This document shows positions 1 to 8,600 of a DNA stretch of 37,728 nucleotides, in pieces. The position numbers were made by a program, and so were the translations under genes. Numbering within the stretch: position 1 is the first letter of the stretch; each line of letters opens with the position of its first letter. The notes under the pieces were generated by a model. It searched no databases, was not told where the DNA came from, and saw only the letters and a program-made list of their open reading frames with translations. Source of the DNA: Nitrospirales bacterium (lineage in GTDB: Bacteria > Nitrospirota > Nitrospiria > Nitrospirales > UBA8639); NCBI GenBank assembly GCA_021604005.1, contig BQIV01000041.1, forward strand, positions 1 to 37,728, read 5' to 3'.

Positions 1-350
1 CGCAGCGAGTTAGCCCGCCCCACCAACCGGGGTTCAGCTCATCCGATGAGCCTGGCCTGGGCGTTCATGGTTTTGGGTCCTTTTGCCGAAACAAAAGGGC
101 CTCGGCCGCCGGGACGAACCCCGGCAGGGAGTCAAAACTGAGACGACAAAGAGCATAGGCAATGAACGGTGGAGTGAGCCGTGGGCTTGAGCAACATGTC
201 CTCTGACGCAATCGCCTCCCCAAAGGCTCTCGCGGAATCACAGAGCTTCCAGCCAAACCACCCCCACTCACACAGCGCGAGGACACACTTCGTACAGACG
301 GAAGGGCATGGCACGGCTATACGTCTTCATGAAAAGTTAAAAAACTATAG
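1..350 (-). repeat. MITE-like dispersed repeat, copy 1 (cut by window edge)
   Basis: Bases 1-203 are, in reverse complement, nearly identical to 31686-31888 (both stretches are 203 bases long). Read on the minus strand, this copy begins at 350 with CTATAGTTTTTTAACTTTT (332-350 in reverse complement). The other copy ends with the reverse complement of the same 19 bases, so the two copies together look like one element with perfect 19-bp terminal inverted repeats. The stretch 204-331 is present only here and the inner end runs off the window. The short overlapping reading frames inside (ending in residues such as FRQKDPKP) look like translations of a repeat, not genes. The outer end lies 3 bases from the stop codon of the adjacent kinase gene. 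Confidence 0.7.
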
Positions 351-353
351 AAT

Positions 354-2828
354 TTATGTGGATTCGCGAGACAGAAGAATATGACTAAGGACTTTTGATA
401 AATCAATGAGGTTGTACGGCTTGGCAATGACGCCTTTAAACCCGAATTCTTCCGGATTGGCTAAGACGGGATCATTGCAATATCCACTCGATACGATCGC
501 TAAGACATTGGGATCGATTTCCTGCAGACGGCTGACCGTTTCTTTGCCTCCCATGCCACCAGGAATGGTTAAGTCAATGATGGCGAGGACAAATGGGTCG
601 TGTTGCTGGAGTGCTGTGTGATAATGCTGAATCGCATCCTGTCCATCATTGGCATACGTGACCTCGTAGCCCAAATGCTGGAGCATTTTCCCCAGAATAT
701 CGCGAATCTCGATTTCATCATCCATAATCAAGATGCGTCCGGATCCGTCAATTAATGCTTCTTCTTCTTCCTGTGATTCAATGAGCATGGTTTTGGCTGC
801 CGGAATATATAAAAAGAAGGTCGTCCCAACCCCAAGCTCGGAGTTGACCGTAATGTGTCCATCATGGCGTTTCATGATGGAATACGTTGTGGCAAGCCCG
901 AGCCCATTCCCTTTTTGTTTGGTGGTAAAGTACGGATCAAAGATCTTGCTCACATACTCTGAAGAAATTCCAATCCCTTGATCTTGTATCGAGACCACGA
1001 CATAGCCTCCTGGATTTACCGGAAGACTTGTTGTTGGCTCAATCTTAGCGTTCCGTGCTTCCACGGTAATCACTCCGCCGTTCGGCATGGCTTGGTCGGC
1101 ATTAATCACCAGGTTCTGGATCACTTGGCTCATCTGGCCTTCGTCGACTTCAACCGCCCACAAATCATGAGGTAAATGCAGTTCACATCTGACGTTGGAG
1201 CCACGTAAGGCAAATTCGACCGTGTCGGTAATGAACGTGGAGATTGATGCTACATTTTTAATGGGCGCGCCACCTTTTGCAAAGGTGAGTAGCTGTTTCG
1301 TCAAATCTCGAGCTCTCAGGCAGGCTTTTTCCGCTGCAGTCAATCGTTCTACAATACTGGCATCGACAGGAGCCTGTTGTTTTGATGCGAGCATTTTTGA
1401 GAGTCCCACGTTGGCAAAGACCGACGTCAAGATATTGTTAAAGTCATGGGCAATGCCACCGGCCAACACACCAACTGACTCGAGTTTTGTGGCCCGTAAC
1501 CGTTCTTCTTCCGCACGTTTTCGTTCGGTAATATCCCGGGCATCAATGACGACGAGAATATTTCCGGTCGTCGTGCGAAATGGCCTCGTATGGCTTTCAA
1601 ACCAACGCCATTCTTCAGTGTAGTGTCGGAGGCGACAGACCATTTCTCCGGATTCGAGGATTGTGACTTTTTGTTCGAATTCATCGGCAAGACGCTCGCG
1701 TTCATCAGGATGGACAAAGTCAAAAAAACTTTTTCCGATCAGTTCGTCCACTTGATAGCCCAAGACATGGCTGCAGTTGGGACTGAGGTACAGGCATGTT
1801 CCTGAGGGGGTGGTTTCGAAGATCAAATCATAGGAATTTTCCACAATGGCTCGATACCGTTCCTCGCTGTCACGTAACGCTTCTTCGGCACGCTTGCGTT
1901 CTAATTCACTTGCTGCACGAACGGCGAATAATGGAATAATCGACTGGGCAATTTGAATCTTACGGAGAGGACGCGTTCCAAGCGCAATGACAATGCCGAC
2001 AATCTGGCCTGCGGTTCCGATGAGCGGACTCCCAATATAGCTGGTAATGTTCCATTGTGAGAGCAGTGGGTCGTCCGGGAACTCCTGCTGTGCCGTGTTG
2101 GTCCAATTGGAGTATTTATTTTTGAGAATTCGGCTCCCGAACGTGTGCGAAATATTCAAAGAGAAATTTTCTAGAAATGTGCCATTAGCCCATGCGGCGA
2201 CGGTCTGTGCCTGCTGTTTTTCTGTGCCTGGAAATTCGGCGAGGATGGCATATTCAACATCCAAGGCATTCGAAAGGTCTTTGACAAGAGACCGGAAAAA
2301 CGCCACGCTGCCCGCAGCAGGTGCCCCTTGTGCAATATCGCGCAGGGCTTCTTCCACACGTTTTTGATCTGTAATGTCCTTCACGACCGATATCGCTCCC
2401 CACTGTTCGCCTGCCCGGTCATAGAGTGGATAGCAGGACACTAAAAACCAGCCTTTGAGGCACGAAAGCCATGTTTCTATGACGGCGGACAAGGCGCCCG
2501 CGAGCACGGTTTCCCAGGGTGGGAGTTCCTTGAGTTTGATCGTTCCGTAGTATGGAATGCGATAATCCAATCCAATAAGATTTGGATGAACCGGTTCAAA
2601 GTACTCGGTCACGGCTTTATTGGCCCACAAAATAATACCGGTGCGATCTAAAATGATGATGTGATCGGAGAGCGCATTAAAGGCCTGTTCCCATTCTTCT
2701 CCAGCGGTATGCTGTTGAAGGAAGTCGGGCCGCAGAGGACTCTGTGAGCCAGTGGGCGGTGTCGAGGGCGTCTTCATGCCTTGTGATTCGTGGAGCGGAG
2801 TGGCGTGTGGCGAATCGACCTCTTTCAT
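354..2828 (-). CDS. PAS-GAF-PAS hybrid sensor histidine kinase with C-terminal receiver
   Basis: An 824-aa soluble hybrid kinase without obvious membrane segments, so probably a cytoplasmic sensor. Domain order seen: PAS (about 45-160), GAF (about 165-315), a second PAS (about 322-445, closing with DITERKRAEE), a HisKA dimerisation helix with GGIAHDFNN and the phospho-accepting His461, a HATPase_c domain (N box NLVINADQA, G boxes DQGIGIS and GNGLGLATTYSIMKRHDG) and a receiver (about 702-820) with acidic pocket MDDE, phospho-acceptor Asp752 and the conserved K in AKPY. All catalytic residues are present. It lies 119 bp downstream of the HD-GYP regulator on the same strand, which suggests co-transcription; phosphotransfer to that regulator is inferred only. 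The Shine-Dalgarno in front of this ATG is weak (AAAGG very close to the start). The signal sensed cannot be read from the sequence. Confidence 0.93.
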   Translation of the reverse strand: MKEVDSPHATPLHESQGMKTPSTPPTGSQSPLRPDFLQQHTAGEEWEQAFNALSDHIIILDRTGIILWANKAVTEYFEPVHPNLIGLDYRIPYYGTIKLKELPPWETVLAGALSAVIETWLSCLKGWFLVSCYPLYDRAGEQWGAISVVKDITDQKRVEEALRDIAQGAPAAGSVAFFRSLVKDLSNALDVEYAILAEFPGTEKQQAQTVAAWANGTFLENFSLNISHTFGSRILKNKYSNWTNTAQQEFPDDPLLSQWNITSYIGSPLIGTAGQIVGIVIALGTRPLRKIQIAQSIIPLFAVRAASELERKRAEEALRDSEERYRAIVENSYDLIFETTPSGTCLYLSPNCSHVLGYQVDELIGKSFFDFVHPDERERLADEFEQKVTILESGEMVCRLRHYTEEWRWFESHTRPFRTTTGNILVVIDARDITERKRAEEERLRATKLESVGVLAGGIAHDFNNILTSVFANVGLSKMLASKQQAPVDASIVERLTAAEKACLRARDLTKQLLTFAKGGAPIKNVASISTFITDTVEFALRGSNVRCELHLPHDLWAVEVDEGQMSQVIQNLVINADQAMPNGGVITVEARNAKIEPTTSLPVNPGGYVVVSIQDQGIGISSEYVSKIFDPYFTTKQKGNGLGLATTYSIMKRHDGHITVNSELGVGTTFFLYIPAAKTMLIESQEEEEALIDGSGRILIMDDEIEIRDILGKMLQHLGYEVTYANDGQDAIQHYHTALQQHDPFVLAIIDLTIPGGMGGKETVSRLQEIDPNVLAIVSSGYCNDPVLANPEEFGFKGVIAKPYNLIDLSKVLSHILLSREST

Positions 2829-2947
2829 GACCTTTACCGTTTCAGACTTCGTGATATGGGTATCAGGTTAGAATCTTGCCTCGCTTAGAAAATTTTTCCG
2901 GCAATCGTGCAATCGAGTGAGGAATAACATGAGTCGTGTCTCCGTAC

Positions 2948-3949
2948 TTACCAGACGACTTGTGCAAACAGGTCGGCCAAGGCCGGATCAATCCCTTTTC
3001 CAGCTTCGCGACGGATGTGTTCCCGGGCTTCCGGAATGGCCAATGGTCCTTGATTGTCATGGCCAACCACTAAATGGTCGAACAGATTTGCTAAGCCAAC
3101 GATTCGAGCAAGATAGGGGATTTCTTCTCCCGTGAGCCCGTCCGGGTAGCCGGTCCCATCATACCGTTCATGATGAGAATGAATAATGTGAGAGACCGGC
3201 TCAGGGAACGGGAGTGCTTGAATCATCTTTACCCCAATGATGGGATGGCATTTCACAACTTCTTGGTCTTGTTCTGATTGCGGCAAGTCTCCTGAAATCA
3301 AATGATTGTGAATGCCAAATTTTCCAATATCATGAATATAGGCGCCCAATTGAATATATTCTTTTTCCTCAGGAGATAGTTGGAGATGTTCGGCCAACAA
3401 AGATGAGTAAAAGTTTACTCGGTGTGAATGTTGCGCGAGTTCCGGGCTTTTGGCCTCTAACAAGGTTTCAAAGTTTTTGATCGCCGTCTGAGGGTTGTCT
3501 TCTCCACTCCATAAATTTCCAAATGCTTGTAAGGCGCCTTGCAGCGAGGTCATTCGACGACGACGTTCGAATGTTTGATCCACGACGGCGAGTAGTTCAG
3601 TTACATTAAATGGCTTGAGTATATACGCAGCCACGCCTTGGCGAATGGCATCCATGGCTGACTGTAAGGTTCCATAGCCAGTGATAATAATGACTTCCAC
3701 GTCTTGTCCCTGCTGACGGATACTTTGAAGAAGGTCGATGCCCTGTTGCCCGGGGAGTTTGAGATCTAACGTGATCAAGTCAATCGGTTGGCGTTTGAGG
3801 ACTTCGAATGCCACTTCCGCACTGTCGACCGTAATGAGATTGAAATATGGTGCTAGCACCATTTTAATGGATTCACGAGGCCCTTCTTCGTCTTCAACAA
3901 TTAAGATCGAAGGTTGTTGGGAGGGGAGGGAGCTAGCAGTAGGATCCAT
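2948..3949 (-). CDS. Response regulator with HD-GYP c-di-GMP phosphodiesterase domain
   Basis: A 333-aa two-domain regulator. The N-terminal receiver (about 14-130) has acidic residues VEDEE, phospho-acceptor Asp62 in TLDLKLPG, the conserved Thr (IITGYG) and Lys112 in KPF. The C-terminal part is an HD-GYP domain (about 165-330) with H206-D207 in YIHDIGKFGI and the family signature HHERYDGTGYPDG, so hydrolysis of cyclic di-GMP is expected. I chose the ATG at 3949 because GGAGAAG lies five bases upstream; an in-frame TTG at 3982 would add 11 residues but has no ribosome site. It precedes the hybrid kinase gene on the same strand, making the kinase a likely partner (inference). Confidence 0.92.
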   Translation of the reverse strand: MDPTASSLPSQQPSILIVEDEEGPRESIKMVLAPYFNLITVDSAEVAFEVLKRQPIDLITLDLKLPGQQGIDLLQSIRQQGQDVEVIIITGYGTLQSAMDAIRQGVAAYILKPFNVTELLAVVDQTFERRRRMTSLQGALQAFGNLWSGEDNPQTAIKNFETLLEAKSPELAQHSHRVNFYSSLLAEHLQLSPEEKEYIQLGAYIHDIGKFGIHNHLISGDLPQSEQDQEVVKCHPIIGVKMIQALPFPEPVSHIIHSHHERYDGTGYPDGLTGEEIPYLARIVGLANLFDHLVVGHDNQGPLAIPEAREHIRREAGKGIDPALADLFAQVVW

Positions 3950-4275
3950 CGAACTTCTCCAATTTGGTGTTTCATCTGACAAATGATTGTGTGCAAATAG
4001 GATGAAGACGAGGAAGTATGAATAATAAAAGCTGTGTGATGGGGCATCGGGTCTCTGGAGTTGCCAGGGGCTGTATGATGAATAATTCTAGGGTAATGAA
4101 TGGTGAGAGAGGGCCATGATTCTCCCCTGGCAGGAATCGTCAGGACCTCTCTCATGTCACGAATTACGTTACGACGAATCTCACAGCATAGAAGAATACC
4201 TAAGATTGCGTGAGCATAGCTACGATATCGATAATGGTGTCCCCATGTCGTCCGGATCCGGGATCTCGACCATGG
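3950..4275. other. Intergenic stretch with nested inverted repeat
   Basis: No gene is seen in these 326 bases. TGAGAGAGG at 4104-4112 is matched by CCTCTCTCA at 4146-4154, with a smaller GATTC/GAATC repeat in the loop. It lies downstream of the lipoprotein gene and upstream of the regulator gene, so it could be a terminator or leader structure, but there is no T-run on either strand to confirm a terminator. Confidence 0.35.
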
Positions 4276-4905
4276 TTACAAATTTGAACGCAAATGAAAG
4301 GCCCGATCCTTGACCGTGAGATCACGAAATAATTGGTCGAATAATTCTTTTGCGACATCGCTGGTTAATGTTTCGACGTCTTCTGGGCTAAAGAAAATAA
4401 CCGTATCGGACCCATTGGCGCCTAAACTTGTGCGTACGGTACTGCCGTCACTCATATTTTTGGCCTCAAACCGAACGTCCATCGAGACGTGAATGTCGGT
4501 AAATCCAAATCCACTTTTGGCTTGCGTTTCTAACCTTAAGACTTCTCCGGAAAGAATCACATCCGCTAGGTTCTCTTCAGTGGCTTGCGTCGTATGCCAC
4601 TTTCGTTGTTGAAGATAGGCGATCGCCAGATCAGCCATACCTTGACCAATGTGTCCATCCCACGCATTAAATTGTGTCGTGCCACCCCAAAAGTGCGTGC
4701 GTTTCCCAATTCGTGATTGTTCTTGCCGCATGTCGCGAAACGGTGAAACGGCGATACGAAGCGTATCATCATGTAAGGCTTCTCCCGCAGGAGAACCGGA
4801 TGATATGGGATGGAGATTAAAGTTGACCATCTCTCCGGTGCCTTGACATCCGGTAACTGTGCATAATGCAACAATAATAACAATACAGACCTTATGAAGT
4901 GTCAC
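4276..4905 (-). CDS. Putative outer-membrane lipoprotein of unknown function
   Basis: A 209-aa protein starting with a GTG that has AGGAGG eight bases upstream. The N-terminus is a classic lipoprotein signal: a short basic start, a hydrophobic stretch and the lipobox VTGC, so the mature protein begins with a lipidated Cys. The body contains a predicted mixed alpha/beta fold with the segment RIAVSPFRDMRQEQSRIG. That style is seen in YajG-like and transport-auxiliary lipoproteins that assist outer-membrane assembly or export; I cannot prove the family from the sequence alone. No membrane helix follows the signal. It stands alone on the minus strand, about 325 bp upstream of the two-component genes. 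Confidence 0.8.
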   Translation of the reverse strand: MTLHKVCIVIIVALCTVTGCQGTGEMVNFNLHPISSGSPAGEALHDDTLRIAVSPFRDMRQEQSRIGKRTHFWGGTTQFNAWDGHIGQGMADLAIAYLQQRKWHTTQATEENLADVILSGEVLRLETQAKSGFGFTDIHVSMDVRFEAKNMSDGSTVRTSLGANGSDTVIFFSPEDVETLTSDVAKELFDQLFRDLTVKDRAFHLRSNL

Positions 4906-5189
4906 GAGACCTTCCTCCTCTTCGCGAGACTGAGTGAAAAAAAAGGACAGAGATATCCTGAATCATACAAGCATGAAACGGCGTTGTTTGTCCTAGGGTA
5001 ATGCAATTGAATGCTTATTTCTAGACTTTATTTCAAGAAAGGTGAGATTGAGCATGTCCATAATCCGCGACAGTGGGGCGGTATGGGGTTGTGCGGAGGG
5101 GCCTATGGCGCGCTCCTCATCTTGACTTTTTCGGGAAGTGCCTGAGAGTATGGCGCCGGTTAGATCATTTGCATGAGGTCTCGGACGTA

Positions 5190-5567
5190 ATGTGGAATCA
5201 TAATATCTTATTTCGCGCAGAAGAGGCGACGCCTCTGGTTGAGACGGAAAATGAACTATTTCATGAAACGAATCCTGCATTAGATAGTTCGGGGTTGCAG
5301 CTGGAGAAGTATATTTCCGTATGGCTGCAGGGGGATGGCGACGAGCGTATGCCGACGGTGTTCACCAATGTCTACGTACGCACTGCGACACTCGATCCTG
5401 TCAGGCAGGTTGGATTTCTTCAGCCGCTTCAGGGTCGATCTCATCAGATTAAGAAAATGCTCACTGCCGGTCAAAAATCGTACGTACGGGCATGGCTTAT
5501 GAAGACCTACCCGAAGGCGTGGGAAGAAGCGGATGAGCATTTTCATGATGTGTTCCAAACCACATAA
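5190..5567 (+). CDS. Hypothetical protein, start uncertain
   Basis: I do not recognise this protein. The open frame runs back to 5073, but the first part reads poorly as protein, and ATG 5190 (125 aa) is the best internal start although it has no clear ribosome site. From there the product is acidic and rich in Glu, Trp and Tyr, has no signal peptide or membrane helix, and ends with EEADEHFHDVFQTT. Base composition matches that of the neighbouring genes. It precedes the FAD monooxygenase on the same strand with a gap of about 110 bp, so the two could share a transcript. Confidence 0.45.
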   Translation: MWNHNILFRAEEATPLVETENELFHETNPALDSSGLQLEKYISVWLQGDGDERMPTVFTNVYVRTATLDPVRQVGFLQPLQGRSHQIKKMLTAGQKSYVRAWLMKTYPKAWEEADEHFHDVFQTT

Positions 5568-5677
5568 GCTTCCTTCCGCTACGCAGGCATTATGACCATG
5601 CTGTCTCTGTTGTCGAAATCCTACGTCTATTTCCTCTGGAGTTGTGCGTTTTCTTGCTGCGGGTCAAGAGGTCTACC

Positions 5678-6943
5678 ATGGACCTAAGGCAGGACGTCGT
5701 CATCGTTGGGGCTGGCGGCGGCGGCGCTATCCTGGGAATTCAGTTAACGAGAAAACGCATCGGCACCATGGTGCTGGAGCAGGCGTTGGGGCACCCACAA
5801 GGCGTGCGAGGAGAAATCTTACAACCAAATGGCCAGCAAATACTGGATAGACTTGGATTGTTGGAACACGTACCGGTTCATGCGATCAAGCCTGTGCGGT
5901 ATTTTCACTTCCGTCGTGTTGGAGGTAAGCGATTATGCACGGTTGATTACGACATGTTGCCCAAGCCATATAATCGAGCGTTGGTGATGTGGCCCAATAT
6001 TGTTCAGCAAACCGTGTTGAACTCATTAGAAGCTGAAAGTCCTGATGCCGTGCACTATGGAGCGACCTTTACGCGGTTGTTACGAGATGAGAAAGGCGTA
6101 TGCGGCGTCGAAGCCGAGATTGACGGAAAGCCTGTGCGGATTGGGGCCAAACTCGTTGTGGGGGCGGATGGGCCGTTTTCCAGCGTTCGGCAAGCCTTAC
6201 ACATTCCCGCAGAATTACACCAATATCAAGAAAGTTATCTCGTGGCGATGCTTGATGGACATGAGGAATTTACCGAGTCTCAATATTTTGTCGGGAAACG
6301 AACAATCTTAGGTATTTTCCCGGGGGCCGGACGAAAGGTTTATGTATTTTATATGATCCCTTCCGGCGCGCTGGCTTCGATGAAGCAGGAAGGGACGAAG
6401 GCGTTAGCCAGTCGATGGGCCTCCATTTATCCCGACTTACGTCAGACGTTTGATACGTTACGTGATTGGAGTCAAACTGCGTATATGGGTACAGGGCGAG
6501 TCCGCGCCAAGTCTTGGGTGACGGATGGCGCCGTGTTGATTGGCGATGCCGCGCATGGGATGAATCCGCATGCATCACAAGGGAGAATGCAGGCGATGGT
6601 GGATGCGGAAATGCTAAGCGAGGTGATCGACACGTGTGTCGAAACGGATGATTGGTCCGCCTCAGCCTTGAAGGTCTTTGAAACTCGCCGTCGTCAACAG
6701 GTCACGATGTTGCAGCAATTAGCCGACGAAGAAGTCTTTTTTTGGAACACGGGCAATCCCGTGTTATCGTATCTGCGCGACCGGGTGTTCACGACGATTG
6801 ACGGAAATCTACGGCTTCAATATCAAGTGTTGACCGCAACGGCGGGGTTACGAGAGAGCCCTCCATTTACTTGGGTTGACCGGGTCAAAGCCGCAGGCTT
6901 ATGGCCGGACTCGAAGTCCCAGCATATTCCCACTCATGTGTAA
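5678..6943 (+). CDS. FAD-dependent monooxygenase, UbiH/PHBH-like
   Basis: A 421-aa flavoprotein of the aromatic-hydroxylase (UbiH/p-hydroxybenzoate hydroxylase) type. Seen directly: the N-terminal dinucleotide-binding strand-turn-helix VVIVGAGGGGA, the middle motif VVGADGPFSSVRQ (family DG motif) and the C-terminal GD motif VLIGDAAHGMNPHASQG that binds the FAD ribityl chain. The family hydroxylates aromatic or polyketide-like substrates with NAD(P)H and oxygen; some members act as reductases. The substrate here is unknown. The ATG at 5678 was chosen because AGAGG sits seven bases upstream; an upstream in-frame start at 5642 adds residues that do not resemble the family. The next gene follows after about 55 bp on the same strand. 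Confidence 0.88.
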   Translation: MDLRQDVVIVGAGGGGAILGIQLTRKRIGTMVLEQALGHPQGVRGEILQPNGQQILDRLGLLEHVPVHAIKPVRYFHFRRVGGKRLCTVDYDMLPKPYNRALVMWPNIVQQTVLNSLEAESPDAVHYGATFTRLLRDEKGVCGVEAEIDGKPVRIGAKLVVGADGPFSSVRQALHIPAELHQYQESYLVAMLDGHEEFTESQYFVGKRTILGIFPGAGRKVYVFYMIPSGALASMKQEGTKALASRWASIYPDLRQTFDTLRDWSQTAYMGTGRVRAKSWVTDGAVLIGDAAHGMNPHASQGRMQAMVDAEMLSEVIDTCVETDDWSASALKVFETRRRQQVTMLQQLADEEVFFWNTGNPVLSYLRDRVFTTIDGNLRLQYQVLTATAGLRESPPFTWVDRVKAAGLWPDSKSQHIPTHV

Positions 6944-6999
6944 CGCACGGGCTTACCCGTGTGACGTTTGTCCTAAAGCCATTGCGAGGAATAGAGCGT

Positions 7000-7758
7000 A
7001 TGTCGAGTGTACAGCATGATTGGCCTTCCATGCCTGATGTAGTTCAGCGCGTCATTCTGAACTACCTGAAGCAGTTACGTAAATCGTTCGAGCCACAGCT
7101 CGAAGGGGTGCTTCTCTATGGGAGCCTCGTGCGCGGAGAATATGTTGACGGGCATTCCAATATCAACCTACTTCTGATCTTACATGAATGCTCCTTACCC
7201 AATTTACAGCATGTCGCACAATTGACAGAGAAATGGCGAAAGCATGGAATTGTCCCACCCTTATTGTTGACAGAGGAAGAACTTCGGCAATCCGTAGAAT
7301 ATTTTCCGTTAGAATATTTTGAAATAAAAGATAATCATGTGTTGTTGGAGGGCAGAGACCCGTTTGTAACCATCCATATCAATGATCAAAATCTCGAATT
7401 ACAATGTCAGCAGGAATTGAATGGGAATCTCCTGAGAGTCCGGCAACGCTTTGTTGAAGGCGGTGGACGCCCTGAGGCCATTGCCGCCTTATTGCCGCTT
7501 TCGCTCATGGCGTTGCTTCCGTGTCTTCGGGGTGTCTGCCGGGTGTTGGGGCACCCATCCGGAGGAACGTCTGAGGCTTTTTTATCAAATCTTCCCAATA
7601 CATTACACGTTGAGGCGTCCGTGTTTCTAGAAGTCCTTGAGGTTAAGCAAGGGTTTCGGAGCCCCGGCAAGCACGCGTGGTCGCAACTCGTTATGCGGTA
7701 TATACAGAATCTGGAACAGGTTATTCACAAGGTGCGGGAATTGCGACAACATGCGTAG
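7000..7758 (+). CDS. Nucleotidyltransferase-fold protein with altered active site
   Basis: A 252-aa protein. Residues around 35-65 read GVLLYGSLVRGEYVDGHSNI followed by NLLLIL, which matches the MNT-type nucleotidyltransferase pattern GS-x-xRGE-x(n)-S-D-x-D. The two metal-binding aspartates appear as asparagines (SNIN), so catalysis in the usual way is doubtful. The rest is helical with no signal peptide. ATG 7000 has GAGGA upstream; the open frame runs further 5' but into the end of the monooxygenase gene. It lies directly before the TPM-domain gene, with a start-stop gap of about 20 bp, indicating one transcript. A binding or regulatory function is possible; this is inference. Confidence 0.75.
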   Translation: MSSVQHDWPSMPDVVQRVILNYLKQLRKSFEPQLEGVLLYGSLVRGEYVDGHSNINLLLILHECSLPNLQHVAQLTEKWRKHGIVPPLLLTEEELRQSVEYFPLEYFEIKDNHVLLEGRDPFVTIHINDQNLELQCQQELNGNLLRVRQRFVEGGGRPEAIAALLPLSLMALLPCLRGVCRVLGHPSGGTSEAFLSNLPNTLHVEASVFLEVLEVKQGFRSPGKHAWSQLVMRYIQNLEQVIHKVRELRQHA

Positions 7759-7777
7759 CCTGGTGAAGAGAAATTTT

Positions 7778-8506
7778 ATGTGGCGAACCCTCTGGATCAT
7801 TGCTCTGATTGGTACGTGGTGTGTCGGACTCATGGTTCCACTGGCTGTTGCTCAATATCCACGGCCAAAAGTTGCTCTCGACCTTCCTACGCCGTTGGGG
7901 TATGTCAGTGACTATGCCAAGGTGTTATCTGACCATTGGTCTGAACGTATTCGAGGTGTGTGTAAGGAGCTTGAGCAACGGACAGGTGTGGAAATGATTA
8001 TCGTGACATTGCCGACAGTCGGGCCGGATGTGAGTGTTGAAAAATATGCATCGGAATTATATGAAACGTGGCGTATCGGAACGGCACAGCAACAGCACGG
8101 ACTCGTCCTCCTGGCCTCAATGGAGGAGCGGCAAGCGGTGGTCGTATTAGGGCGAAGTTTGTTATCCGTCATTACCCGGCAGCAACTCAATGAACTCTCG
8201 GCTGAATTTTTCGTGCCGATGTTCAAAACACGCGAATTTGACAAGCCGCTGTATCAAGCAACCGTTCGGTTGGCTGCAGCCACGGGCAACGTACACTATC
8301 GTGAAAAACCGGAGAAGAAGAATTCCAACGTCGGGTTTTGGATGAATCTGACGGCGGCGCTTATGATGCTCTATGCCCTCTGGCGATTTACCCGTCCGGA
8401 GAAAAAGCATCCCTTTCAACGTTGGCGGCGTGGTGAGTATTGGAGTACGGGCCAGGGAGGATTTGGCGGCAACTTCGGTAGTTTCGGTGGGCGGTTAGAA
8501 GAATAA
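7778..8506 (+). CDS. TPM-domain (YgcG-type) exported membrane protein
   Basis: About 242 aa. The N-terminus is a signal peptide or anchor (hydrophobic run ending in AVA before QYPRP). A TPM domain follows (about 30-165): GYVSDYAKVLSD, then KELEQRTGVEMIIVTLPT, LYETWRIGTAQQQHGLVLLAS and a VVVLGRS strand. One transmembrane segment lies near 185-205 (NLTAALMMLYALW), and the protein ends in a glycine/phenylalanine-rich tail (GGFGGNFGSFGG), as in other YgcG-like proteins. The family has been linked to phosphatase-like or membrane-protein assembly roles without a settled function. Start 7778 has a purine-rich GAAGAG upstream; ATG 7751, overlapping the end of the previous gene, is the alternative and adds a basic n-region. 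Confidence 0.85.
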   Translation: MWRTLWIIALIGTWCVGLMVPLAVAQYPRPKVALDLPTPLGYVSDYAKVLSDHWSERIRGVCKELEQRTGVEMIIVTLPTVGPDVSVEKYASELYETWRIGTAQQQHGLVLLASMEERQAVVVLGRSLLSVITRQQLNELSAEFFVPMFKTREFDKPLYQATVRLAAATGNVHYREKPEKKNSNVGFWMNLTAALMMLYALWRFTRPEKKHPFQRWRRGEYWSTGQGGFGGNFGSFGGRLEE

Positions 8507-8600
8507 CTGAGTTTTGAAATTATAGAGGTCAGGCATGCTTATTGATTAAATGGACGTGCCATGCTGTGTGATCGATGCGTATGGAAATGAGGCGATGGGG

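Noticed and set aside
65-314. Short proteins ending in FRQKDPKP and similar frames at both repeat copies
   Set aside because: They are translations of the repeat itself, in several frames, with no ribosome site.
1195-1623. A 142-aa plus-strand frame
   Set aside because: It is antisense to the kinase and PAS coding region, with no ribosome site.
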